Origin: Bacillota bacterium
Lineage (GTDB): Bacteria > Bacillota > Clostridia > Oscillospirales > Oscillospiraceae
Assembly (NCBI GenBank): GCA_028719885.1
Contig: JAQYLT010000036.1
Coordinates: forward strand, 33,286 to 97,285
DNA length: 64,000 bases
Direction of reading: 5' to 3'
The notes below the pieces were generated by a model, which ran no database searches, was not told where the DNA came from, and worked only from the letters and a program-made list of their open reading frames with translations. This document shows, piece after piece, positions 9,001 through 14,690 of this stretch (positions within the stretch are counted from its first letter, which is position 1; every line of letters begins with the position of its first letter). The translations under genes were made by a program, and so were the position numbers.

Positions 9001-11592
9001 ATCCAGCAGAGCAGTCTGGAGCCCGGTAATGTTACTTGCAGGCTCTCAAGCTATGAGTCTATGGAAATCTCCGGCATCAGTGGCAACAGCCTGTATTTCA
9101 TCGACATCTCAGAAGCTGTATGTACGATCAAAATCGAAAAGGCCCGTACGATGCTCCTTGGATTAATAGGGTATAGTGCCGTGGTTGGCAGCGACCTGTA
9201 TGATATCCAGCTCGATACGTACACGAGAACGTCGTATGAGTACAGCAAAGAGAATCCGATGCCTGGCCGCTATAGCTGGGACACCACGGATACCAAGCTG
9301 GACACCGCTGGTGACTTCACCTACACGCTTCGGTTCACGCCTAGTGATACGAATCACTATACCGTAAGCACCCAAAGAGTGACAATACACGTGAAAAAGA
9401 CCCAGGTGGATGTTCCCACGTTTTCCTCCGTAACCTACAATGGGAAGCTTCAGAAGCCGATTATTTCGGAAACTGATTACTACACCGTGGAGGCAAACGA
9501 TGGCGGTATCAATGTAGGAAGCTATGATGTTGTCCTGAAGCTGAAGGACGCCGCGAATTCTGCGTGGTCTGACAATGACGCAAATGCAACCAAGACGCTC
9601 ACGTTCACCATCGAAAAGGCGACCCTAAAGGTCACCGGCACCGCCTCCAAAATGGAGCTTGGTTATGGACAAAAGCTGAAATCGGGCCATGTCACGTCTT
9701 CTGAAAAGAAATACCAGACCACGGCGACGGAAATGATCTCCGGCTTGACCGTTACCGATGTTTCCGGCAAGAGTGTGACCGGCTACTGGGAGTGGGACGA
9801 TGAAAAAGTCGGCCAAACCCTGCCCGCCAGTAAGGCAGGCGTTTCGGGGGACAACGGCGAGGGCTACGAGGTGTATGCCTGCTTCGCATTGAACTCGGCG
9901 GATTCCGATAATTACGAACCGCTTCGCATGGGCTTCCATGTGGATGTGAGAAAGGCGACACCTGATTTAAGCGGCTGTACCATCAAGGTGCTTGAGGGCG
10001 CGATCTACGCACCCGATGACGTAACAGCGTTGAGCCCGTTGAATGATTACACGCCGATCTTCGCGAATGCTACCCGGCCTGTCAATCCCAATGACAGTAC
10101 CTTGCCCCAGGTGGAGGGTACGCTGTGGTGGGTAGGCGCGGAAGGCGAGCATAAAAGGTATCCTGACATGGTCGAGAAAAAAGCCGACGTCAAGTTTACG
10201 CCCTCGGAGGAATTCATCAAGAATTACGAAGCGCCGAGTACACTGATTGACTTGGCCTTCAAGAACTATGTGAAAGTGACACTTCAGGCAAGCCATCCGT
10301 ATCTCTATGATGATGCCCAAAAAACTGTTACAACTACCATTAACGGTGAGTGGACCGCCCCGGTAAAGGGCACAATGCATATCGGCGCGTTGGCCAAGAC
10401 AAAAGGGATCACCAGTGGCAGGATCGCCATTGCCGCTATCACAGTGTACGCCTATATGAACGGTGAATACAAGCAGGTTCTCTATACTCCGTTCTTCCAG
10501 TGCTATCGAAATACAAACGTGCATGTAGGTGCTGATGGGGGCGTGACAATCGAACCGGTGAATTACGCGCCGGTTGGTTTGTACAACACCTATCTTATTA
10601 CGTTGCCAGGAGATATCAACTCGTCCTGGAAGTGTCATGACATCAGGATTGAGATCACCTTTGGTAAGTATGTGCAAAGTGATGCGGGTGCTTTTGGAAC
10701 GATCGAACCTCTTAGCACCACCTCGTCCTATTCCCTGAAAAACGCCGCGCCTGACGCTGCCATGGCAGAAGAGCCCACCATTGAGCCCACCGAGCCTGCG
10801 GTGATTCCGGAGCCCGGCGCCATCGGCAATGTGGTCAGCATTAAGCCGAAACAGGATAGCGCGCTGTCCGGCAGTGTGTGGCAGATTCCGCTGGAAGAAA
10901 ATCAGGAGCTGGTGGAATTCCGGTGGGAGTCCAGCGAAGCCGCTTCCGAGTACTTCGTGTACACCATGGATGAATTTGGAAACCTGGAGCTCTACGCCCA
11001 GACCACCGACAACAGCGTCTGGCTGCCCGTAGAGGATTATGAGAGCGGCTGCAATACCCTGTATGTGGGCGCTGTCCTGGAAGACGGCAGCGTCACCTGG
11101 GGCGAAGCAAAGTTCCAGCTGATCCCGTTCGTCGAGCCCACGGAGGAACCCACCGAGGAGCCTACGGAAGAGCCTACCGAGGAACCCACCGAGGAGCCTA
11201 CGGAAGAGCCTACCGAGGAACCCACCGAGGAACCCACGGAAGAACCCACTGAGGAACCCACGGAAGAACCCACGGAAGAACCCACCGAGGAACCTACGGA
11301 AGAGCCTACGGAGGAACCCACCGAGGAACCCACGGAAGAGCCGACAGAGGAGCCCACTAAGGAACCGACAGAGGCACCTACCGAGGGGGCTGCTGAGGCA
11401 CCCACTGAGAAATCGACTGAGGCATCCACCGAAAAAAAGACTTTGGAGCCCACCGTCGATCCCACCGAGACATCCACGGAGAAACAAACTCCAGCCCCTA
11501 CCGCGGAATCCAACCCGGAACCGGCCACCCAGCCGGTTCCGGCAACCCCGGAACCCGTTCAGGAAACCCGGTCTGCTGAAGAAGCGGCCTGA
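1..11592 (+). CDS. Giant secreted repeat protein (InlB/Flg_new-type repeats), 5'-truncated
   Basis: The frame is open from base 1, so the true start and any signal peptide lie outside the window; 3863 residues are visible. Residues about 270-345 hold two Listeria/Bacteroides-type repeats of the GW...LYA form. Residues about 650-960 are glycine- and valine-rich, beta-like sequence. Residues 1240-2166 and 2167-about 3134 are two copies of one long module, each with five GWY/GWT...LYADW-like Flg_new repeats, then a helical segment and MBG-like beta domains. The C-terminus is an acidic PTEE repeat ending in SAEEAA. I see no LPxTG motif or membrane anchor, so attachment to the wall is uncertain. 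The repeat family is typical of surface proteins and adhesins; the exact role is unknown. A subtilase follows 17 nt downstream and may process it (inference). Confidence 0.85.
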   Translation, partial: TAEEYLQLMEIAFPTVVDSQEAIDSLRGESEPGNIAILGDNLSVTTMLPERLAVATAQQLTLTAVKASALSLNAKSSIDLSESEITRVHIHDTAVKEEEEPEKEVEPEEEAEPDVIYLHMDSGTQLPEVIVKGADKVVIEGSGALGVVRVQEAVGSLTVRATGSVVNETEEPFEVTGPDAEVVELQPGEQVDFVLSKWLVSFVTEGTPVETQEIAPGGMIDFSEAVTTLEGKLFTAWYEDAEYTTPVSRLASVDRQTTLYARFVDESEAAVVTFETFGGRELEPMVFAKGEYLLTKPVEGLYTSKEGYSFVGWCVDEECTTGFGYTDPIEESMTLYAMYASYEKQTQEDHGSIAELELPDGSATISLVLPEGMTTAQAEENITVEAGTGLEPPKISVRETDDGAELYCKAGFTPGTTFTLIAENGVRFAGYPEYIDTLTVSVFREQVEVVEFAEGLTYVLWDRVTDYTPVSKTAVEYKTDYAQDGTVCDVMEDHSADGTVIPGKLVMRGKVDFQPEQTVVFYDGEINRDEATIDAWEGGDLAGYVLFAKIEAVTAKEDGTSEVTFSYADPETYIKELDVHTTEEVNIEELMDDEQVAQVEKTIASQLASNDELKAQMLVAVMTNEETQRMLDEQYGANTYSLAALTPIIYDPKLDIVLDIDGSTATAGIGVGITVALKAPQGIVATLSPYLYFEEQLTLDVNADGGFLWMDMSVLFKTKTTVSLQLKATTGDGMDNVLDEAKETLRKIVNADGTATEGLDYQEAADSLMNTMQELISADLEYQDLFAVPLLKYRYTFYGIITLGVDIELVGQAGVVATFGVTVVAEHGQKIGFKYNFLKFKGSSYKEKLGSEVTTEIYLIGKIGVRVGIAVTLSVKLLQNVTVSITGAVYAYVDLAGMFLYTYALSAGGGNYAGALYLEVGIDVEIELGLEVEILFISKEFNWTLWSARWPLYKKSIGMTMSVVQTKQLNEIWERNMVDADGKTTFPFPYIPMKTYDMLTAACTDNQLLFENLKDGKVTAELTLENIVINGEPVSSDDPRTSVIYVGNGDRGRRGVVYADERAAAAYKVTDYECDVVLTYQNKNKSELIKKHQQVFHFAREFRMATTTVNVDIRLYDWCAHAWGIEGAEWDNDVVYTGKFESTHVLGCPVEPTATGTIDLNAVMAAVKEQYPEIDGAALSWFSPTLNQVSRTVQYSTPRISNMCYMTPESNTIRYDVFSTTNEYDLTYNLFASRYPGYTGEITYIIEAPQAISDAVFTVSGSDEGETMTFAPMEGEENHWSLTAKRSLFNGSERPIMMSLNGGSTVASGLMVTGREAESVVILTLGNLSKVLTVASGEGIDSWSCVSHDASQLGAITPGATVTLSAKLKNGYKSLRLTSEPEGLKYTTDGSTVTFTMPSYDVKVTLRGVRTYQANFLYNYEKLGTYQSLDVAEGGTIQKPSDPYVKGLTFAGWYDNASCKGEAYDFTRQMTGNVTLYADWRVNVTVDFGGAKGQARYVENGVSKPIFSGDEKEYRRFTYTTHKLGDTALEYRLPEYDGFDFMGWYLTSDFSGDPVDPAKYKLTGGVTFYACWKQVAVLTYELNYGEQEEPYAMAMEYVGMPITHIPETPQREHYQFLGWFRTQDANPAGLIDINTYLAEGSMTLYAGWKPVEYRITYNLGGGENDPANPTSYNIESSEIVFGEPTRRGYRFLGWTATGEGASGNVDRIPAGSTGSVTLTAQWDINTYTISYVLGGGNVDGENPSSYTVESAKITLVNPSRKGYTFLGWTGTDLTEPTRNVVIPAGSIGNRSYTANWSSLVSAEDIIQAALDAIQDPYTMSVNDFSGIQDVKTLAMEDISKDSICADYLDQLSVTVAQVGEAEEDGTGFSYTAKVTVSFTDDNGKTITRSKNVALRVEKNPVTITADISYPIENSYVAYGTALQNVQLTDQKAVSSEVSVDGTFRWENTTIVPKAADNGKEIYKLLFTPTDSANYCTAEMMIAVNTQIGVQIVMDAPETMEYTGRDLDVSQVSFRATDIATGEDIDGATLSMTGAVLDQSQFIPGKATVTLKSFASCQLLGVSDTNLYVIVGKDASADVTINRAKPIISGTTAYDIDYGKQLKDITLNLFAATIAETSVEGTFAWENPNTRLGEVGEFTYKVTFTPKNLNCYESVSLDVKVTVQGCPGKITYIIQAPDAPADSQFSVSGAMEAMSFAPVEGKTNEWSVTVNRAAFAEDSVCPILLKRSGSTAIETGLTVTGREAEDQVILTLSYIPRKLSVTYTDGVGSWRILKPEIPDLNAVTPGTLIVISANLLEGCNNLRLSSNPEGLSYTSDGDSVTFTMPTYDVAIELRGVKNYQVNCLYNYNDMGTYRNVESAEDGSVAKPEDPSIQGLTFAGWYDNPDFEGDPYDFSQKISENIDLYADWRVNVTVDFGGQKGIAAYYTWSSGGEEPPSEVVDPGDGLGGSYELIFPGDSSEKERFTYSTQRVGETMLDLVIPRSESHGFFGWYLTPDYSGEEVNLAGYTLNESVTFYAKWKKNAKLKYLWNDGTEDQWDEVVEYVGDPVQKAPSDPAWDGYEFTGWYRTPACQEDEKIDLTTYQVEGDLTLYAGWKIVNYTITYNLNGGVNDSRNPVSYTIEDGDEKGRIFIYQPTREGYTFDGWDYEPTNAVKFNDAFDYWIIPDFLVDVSLSARWVPIQYTISYDLNGGTVTTENPEKYTIESAEITLNNPTRKGYTFLGWTGTGLENAALNVTIPAGSMGNRSYTANWQIKTSVADIVDAAKSAIPDQLTKSLKADFDNNIEAGAAEFEPKIQAILSGNATCADYVGDQLQVTVALNGEKTEDGTGYTYNTTVTVTFTDDNGDVVSENKTVTVRVTKAAVTISVAKPVYTVDGKYIPYGTSLKDVKLSDDCQAKGPEDELVAGEFSWADGTVVPNAANNDKAVYKVLFTPTGSWAKYYSTAETSIAANTQIRMKVTMESKRSSATEEYRGSPLTANSFYYTATNTQTGRNYKQVPVTGGVIQQSSLEPGNVTCRLSSYESMEISGISGNSLYFIDISEAVCTIKIEKARTMLLGLIGYSAVVGSDLYDIQLDTYTRTSYEYSKENPMPGRYSWDTTDTKLDTAGDFTYTLRFTPSDTNHYTVSTQRVTIHVKKTQVDVPTFSSVTYNGKLQKPIISETDYYTVEANDGGINVGSYDVVLKLKDAANSAWSDNDANATKTLTFTIEKATLKVTGTASKMELGYGQKLKSGHVTSSEKKYQTTATEMISGLTVTDVSGKSVTGYWEWDDEKVGQTLPASKAGVSGDNGEGYEVYACFALNSADSDNYEPLRMGFHVDVRKATPDLSGCTIKVLEGAIYAPDDVTALSPLNDYTPIFANATRPVNPNDSTLPQVEGTLWWVGAEGEHKRYPDMVEKKADVKFTPSEEFIKNYEAPSTLIDLAFKNYVKVTLQASHPYLYDDAQKTVTTTINGEWTAPVKGTMHIGALAKTKGITSGRIAIAAITVYAYMNGEYKQVLYTPFFQCYRNTNVHVGADGGVTIEPVNYAPVGLYNTYLITLPGDINSSWKCHDIRIEITFGKYVQSDAGAFGTIEPLSTTSSYSLKNAAPDAAMAEEPTIEPTEPAVIPEPGAIGNVVSIKPKQDSALSGSVWQIPLEENQELVEFRWESSEAASEYFVYTMDEFGNLELYAQTTDNSVWLPVEDYESGCNTLYVGAVLEDGSVTWGEAKFQLIPFVEPTEEPTEEPTEEPTEEPTEEPTEEPTEEPTEEPTEEPTEEPTEEPTEEPTEEPTEEPTEEPTEEPTEEPTEEPTKEPTEAPTEGAAEAPTEKSTEASTEKKTLEPTVDPTETSTEKQTPAPTAESNPEPATQPVPATPEPVQETRSAEEAA
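3718..9390 (+). repeat. Two-copy internal duplication (~2.8 kb unit) in the giant protein gene
   Basis: Copy A runs from 3718 to 6498 and copy B from 6499 to about 9390. Both begin with the same beta segment (GEITYIIEAP and GKITYIIQAP). They continue through a TGREAE...VILTL motif, five Flg_new repeats in the same order, an alpha-helical segment of the DI..A...AI type, and an MBG-like segment ending near TPTDS or TPTGS. The copies have diverged clearly, so this is an old modular duplication rather than a recent one. The end of copy B is approximate. Confidence 0.8.
11137..11376 (+). repeat. 12-nt minisatellite encoding a PTEE tail
   Basis: Eighteen consecutive 12-nt units encode PTEE (11137-11352), followed by PTKE and PTEA variants. 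Synonymous codons vary (ccc/cct/ccg, acc/acg/aca, gag/gaa) and groups of units recur as higher-order blocks, which suggests copying by slippage or unequal exchange. The peptide is acidic, proline-rich and probably an extended stalk. Copy number is likely to vary between strains. Confidence 0.9.
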
Positions 11593-11609
11593 AATGACAG
11601 GGAATCAAC

Positions 11610-12398
11610 ATGAATCGTGCTTTTTTCACCCGCGCAGGAGGCACTCTGGCTTTTCTGGCAGCGTTGATACTCCTTTCGGCCTTCCTGGTTCCATCCTGCT
11701 GTGGGGAGAATCCGGTTACCGTGTGCATCCTGGACTCCGGCTGCGGCGACAATCATGCCGAGGGAGAGAGCTTTCTGGGCGCTGCTGACGATCTGTCGGA
11801 TTCCATTGGTCATGGCAGCAGCATCTGTTCGCTGGTGCGCGGGGCCGCGCCGGAAGCGAATGTGGTCATGCTCAAATGCTTTGAAGCTCAGGATACCTGG
11901 AATGAAGAAGCCATCGTTGAGGCGCTGTACGCGGCTGTGGACACGTATCATGCCGATGTCATCAACATGAGCTGGACCCTCGCAAGCGAAAGCGATGCCC
12001 TCCATGAAGCCATTCTCCACGCTTATGACCAGGGGGCGATCCTCGTGGCCTGCACCGGCAACCTGAGCGTGACCACCGGCCTGGGTACGGTCGCCTATCC
12101 CGCCGCCTGGGATGAGGTCATCGGCGTTGCGGGAGTTGACCTGAATGATTTGGGAGCGCCGAAGACCAGCCTGTGGTACCTTTACGGAGAAGCCGTGGAT
12201 TTCTGTGCCCGGGGCGACTGGGACCAAGACAAAGGCTCCTCCTATGCCGCCGCCCGGGTTTCCGGCCTGATCGCCGCCGCTCTCCATGACGGCGTGGAAC
12301 CGTCTGGAGTTTGCCAATACCTCGCGGCTTTGGCGCAGGATATGGGCGACCCCGGATACGACCACCGATTCGGCTGGGGCTATCTCAAAACCTCTTAA
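11610..12398 (+). CDS. Small secreted subtilisin-like serine protease (S8 family)
   Basis: This 262-residue protein has an N-terminal hydrophobic segment (about 10-30) consistent with a signal peptide. The catalytic triad is visible: Asp42 in ILDSG, His68 in GHGSS and Ser211 in GSSYAAARVSG. The conserved oxyanion-hole Asn lies in ACTGN. At this size it is a near-minimal catalytic domain with no pro-domain or accessory domain, shorter than typical secreted subtilases. The start has an AGGGA-type ribosome site. It lies 17 nt after the giant repeat protein with a terminator after it, so the two are probably cotranscribed; the repeat protein is an obvious candidate substrate (inference). Confidence 0.85.
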   Translation: MNRAFFTRAGGTLAFLAALILLSAFLVPSCCGENPVTVCILDSGCGDNHAEGESFLGAADDLSDSIGHGSSICSLVRGAAPEANVVMLKCFEAQDTWNEEAIVEALYAAVDTYHADVINMSWTLASESDALHEAILHAYDQGAILVACTGNLSVTTGLGTVAYPAAWDEVIGVAGVDLNDLGAPKTSLWYLYGEAVDFCARGDWDQDKGSSYAAARVSGLIAAALHDGVEPSGVCQYLAALAQDMGDPGYDHRFGWGYLKTS

Positions 12399-12407
12399 TA
12401 CCAATGC

Positions 12408-12440
12408 CCCCCACCGGCTTAGCCGGTGGGGGTTCGTTTT
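12408..12440 (+). terminator. Rho-independent terminator after the subtilase
   Basis: An 11-bp GC-rich stem (12408-12418 with 12422-12432) has a three-base loop and is followed by a T-rich run. It closes the giant-protein/subtilase unit. Confidence 0.9.
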
Positions 12441-12508
12441 TAATCGTTCTCCTTTATTCCTGTTGGCAGTCATGTTTTGGATTCTTAATGAAAAAACAAT
12501 GTCCGGCT

Positions 12509-12603
12509 GAGGCCTGTTGTGCTATAATAAGGCCGCAAAATGCTTGCAAAGCCGAGGCCTGTTGTGCTATAATAAGGCCGCAAAATGCTTGCAAAGCCGA
12601 GGC
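12509..12603 (+). repeat. Perfect 45-bp tandem duplication carrying a promoter -10 box
   Basis: Unit 1 is 12509-12553 and unit 2 is 12554-12598, with five further bases of a third unit. Each unit holds TGCTATAAT, an extended -10 element, and ends in TTGCAAAGCC. The identical copies point to a recent duplication or a slippage-prone locus. Confidence 0.9.
12544..12573 (+). promoter_or_regulatory. Promoter for the 12612 gene, built across the duplication
   Basis: TTGCAA (12544-12549), at the end of unit 1, lies 18 bp before TATAAT (12568-12573) in unit 2. The -10 box of unit 1 (12523-12528) has only a weak -35 in its own upstream flank. The duplication therefore appears to have created the better promoter. 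Confidence 0.6.
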
Positions 12604-12611
12604 AAAAGGGT

Positions 12612-13433
12612 ATGAAACATCTGAATGGAAAATGGCTCCTTGCGGCAGCCGTGCTGCTGCTTTTGGTGCTTTCGCTGTGGGGCGGAGAAAAAATGAATGA
12701 ACCGGCGGAGGATGTGTTCTTCCAGGAACCCACCCTGGAAACCATTCTGCCCTCGGTTCAGGAATACCACCGGGATGACCTGGTGTTCTCCGTGACCATC
12801 GATGACTTTATCCGGTGCTTTAACAGCCTGTATGAGCAGGACCATCGGACCGGATTTTTCCCCCAATCCGGGCAATGGGATATTTCCAGCCGAAACAGGG
12901 GCATTCACACCGATTATCCGGTGATGGCTTTTCGCTTCTCGGAGGACCCCGGTGTGTTTTCTCTGCCCACGGTAACGGTTTACACGCCCCAGGAGGAACA
13001 CTTTATCCAGGAGATTACCATTAATTTCGACGAGCACAGCTACACGGAGGCCGGATATCAGCGCTACAGACTTCTCTGCTGCCTGACGATCCGGGTGTTC
13101 TTTCCGGAAATGTCGGAGGAAGACGCCGCAGATTTGTGCGATCGGATTATCCTCCTGGGAAATCAGAATATCTTTGAAAGTGATGCCTGGTTCGCCCAGG
13201 GAGCGGTGCCCAGTGCGCTTTTCTATCAGGATGGCGTGGGGCTTTATCCCTACGACGCCATTGGAGATTGGCGGCATTTCTGCGTCATTCCCGTCACGGA
13301 GGACCGGCTGAGGGAGTTTAAAGAAAAAGGAGCTGCGCTTTATGAAATGGATAAAGCTGACTGCACTGCTGCTTCTGCTGCTGGGGCTGACCGGCTGCCA
13401 GCAGACGGAGGAGAACATAGAGCACCATGTTGA
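12612..13433 (+). CDS. Uncharacterised protein with an N-terminal membrane anchor or signal
   Basis: The protein is about 273 residues. I chose ATG 12612, placed after AAAAGGG; the upstream in-frame ATG at 12585 lies inside the 45-bp repeat. A hydrophobic segment covers residues about 8-22, and the rest is soluble with no domain I recognise. The last 30 or so codons overlap the next gene by 92 nt. That tail (alanine-rich, ending in HRAPC) is simply the shifted reading of the downstream lipoprotein signal peptide, so the original stop may have been lost. Cotranscribed with the lipoprotein that follows. Confidence 0.6.
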   Translation: MKHLNGKWLLAAAVLLLLVLSLWGGEKMNEPAEDVFFQEPTLETILPSVQEYHRDDLVFSVTIDDFIRCFNSLYEQDHRTGFFPQSGQWDISSRNRGIHTDYPVMAFRFSEDPGVFSLPTVTVYTPQEEHFIQEITINFDEHSYTEAGYQRYRLLCCLTIRVFFPEMSEEDAADLCDRIILLGNQNIFESDAWFAQGAVPSALFYQDGVGLYPYDAIGDWRHFCVIPVTEDRLREFKEKGAALYEMDKADCTAASAAGADRLPADGGEHRAPC

Positions 13434-14505
13434 GAAACGCTGCCTGGAAATCCTGGATATGTACCGGGAGCTCTATGCTTCCGCCCAGAAGCAGGAGCCG
13501 GAAAACAGGTGGGAGGACACGGTGCTGGCCCAGAGCAGCATTGACGCAATCGAGGAGAAATTGCTCAGTGCCGGATTGCCGGTGTTGGATTCCGGCGAGG
13601 TGGTCCCTGCGTATCTATCGGCGGGGGAGGACTTTGCCTCCTTTTTAGAGGCGGTCCGCCAGGGCAAGCAGGCAAGCCGGGAGCTGATTTCCATCAGACG
13701 ATCCGGTGACCTGGGTTATCGGCTTTTCACCTGTGAGGACGGACAGCTGTTGGTTTACAGCATGGTGGCTTCCATCACCGGGGATGCCGACCCCGTTTAC
13801 GAAGTCCACTCGGTGCTGGATTGGGAATTGACGGACAGAGGCAATTTCTACTACAGCATCTACCCGCAGTGGGACAAGCATTACGTGGCCTACACCCTCA
13901 TTCGCCTGGAAGAACCGGATAAAGGCTTGTGGGAGCTGAACCGAAAGTACATCAGTGCCGGAGGCTATGTGGGCTCCAATCTTTTCCTCACGGATTGGAC
14001 GGAGGAGGACTTTGCCGCACTGTGCTTCAATGACCTGTGGGAATATCTCTACCGTTATGAGCATGGGAAACAGTTCTCGCCGGATGAATATGCCTACCGC
14101 GCCGAAGGCCATTACTTTGAGATACCCGCGGAAGAATTTGAGAATTTGATTCTGCCATACTTTGACATTGACCGGGAGACCCTTCGCATTTACGCTGGAT
14201 ATGACCCGGAGGGGCATACCTATCCTTGGCGGCAGATGCAAAGCAATGAGCTGGCATACATTCTTCACTGCTACACCATGGAGCCGGAGGTGACTTCCAG
14301 CCGCACCAATCCCGACGGCACCCTCACCATGACGGTGCAGGTGATTTCTACGGATTTGAAAACCGACTGCCTGTTCTCCCATGAGGTGACGGTCCGACCC
14401 CTGGAGCAGGGGGGATTTCAGTTTGTTGGAAATCGAATCCTCTCTCAGGGGAAGCAGGGACTTCCGTTCTGTCAGCCAAGGCTCACTTGGCCGGAGGCTG
14501 GTTAG
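13342..14505 (+). CDS. Putative lipoprotein of unknown function
   Basis: The protein is 387 residues and starts with a short basic stretch, a leucine run and the lipobox LTGC (Cys near residue 19), so it should be lipid-anchored outside the cytoplasmic membrane. The start is preceded by AAAAGGAGC. The body is rich in aromatic and acidic residues, has regions like those of the preceding gene product, and shows no enzyme motif I recognise. It overlaps the preceding gene by 92 nt in another frame, and a terminator follows. Confidence 0.7.
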   Translation: MKWIKLTALLLLLLGLTGCQQTEENIEHHVEKRCLEILDMYRELYASAQKQEPENRWEDTVLAQSSIDAIEEKLLSAGLPVLDSGEVVPAYLSAGEDFASFLEAVRQGKQASRELISIRRSGDLGYRLFTCEDGQLLVYSMVASITGDADPVYEVHSVLDWELTDRGNFYYSIYPQWDKHYVAYTLIRLEEPDKGLWELNRKYISAGGYVGSNLFLTDWTEEDFAALCFNDLWEYLYRYEHGKQFSPDEYAYRAEGHYFEIPAEEFENLILPYFDIDRETLRIYAGYDPEGHTYPWRQMQSNELAYILHCYTMEPEVTSSRTNPDGTLTMTVQVISTDLKTDCLFSHEVTVRPLEQGGFQFVGNRILSQGKQGLPFCQPRLTWPEAG

Positions 14506-14534
14506 AATTGCCAATTTTTTTCTTTCTTAGTTCC

Positions 14535-14571
14535 ATCTGCCGTGCAAAGGTGCGGCAGATTTTTTATTTTT
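14535..14571 (+). terminator. Rho-independent terminator
   Basis: ATCTGCCG (14535-14542) pairs with CGGCAGAT (14553-14560) and is followed by TTTTTATTTTTG. It ends the two-gene unit at 12.6-14.5 kb. Confidence 0.85.
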
Positions 14572-14583
14572 GCACAGGCAGTC

Positions 14584-14612
14584 TTGATTTGAATCGGGTA
14601 AAATGGTATGAT
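14584..14612 (+). promoter_or_regulatory. Promoter of the histidine kinase operon
   Basis: TTGATT (14584-14589), 17 bp, TATGAT (14607-14612), a good sigma-A type match. The start codon is about 80 nt downstream. Confidence 0.7.
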
Positions 14613-14690
14613 ATAAAGGTAAATCAGAGGCGCAGATGATTCCATTGAACGGTTCTCATTGACATAAAATGCACGCATCAGAGGTGGATT

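Noticed and set aside
9967..11487. Minus-strand frames with Gly/Phe/Leu or SVGSSVGS repeats
   Set aside because: They are antisense readings of the PTEE minisatellite.
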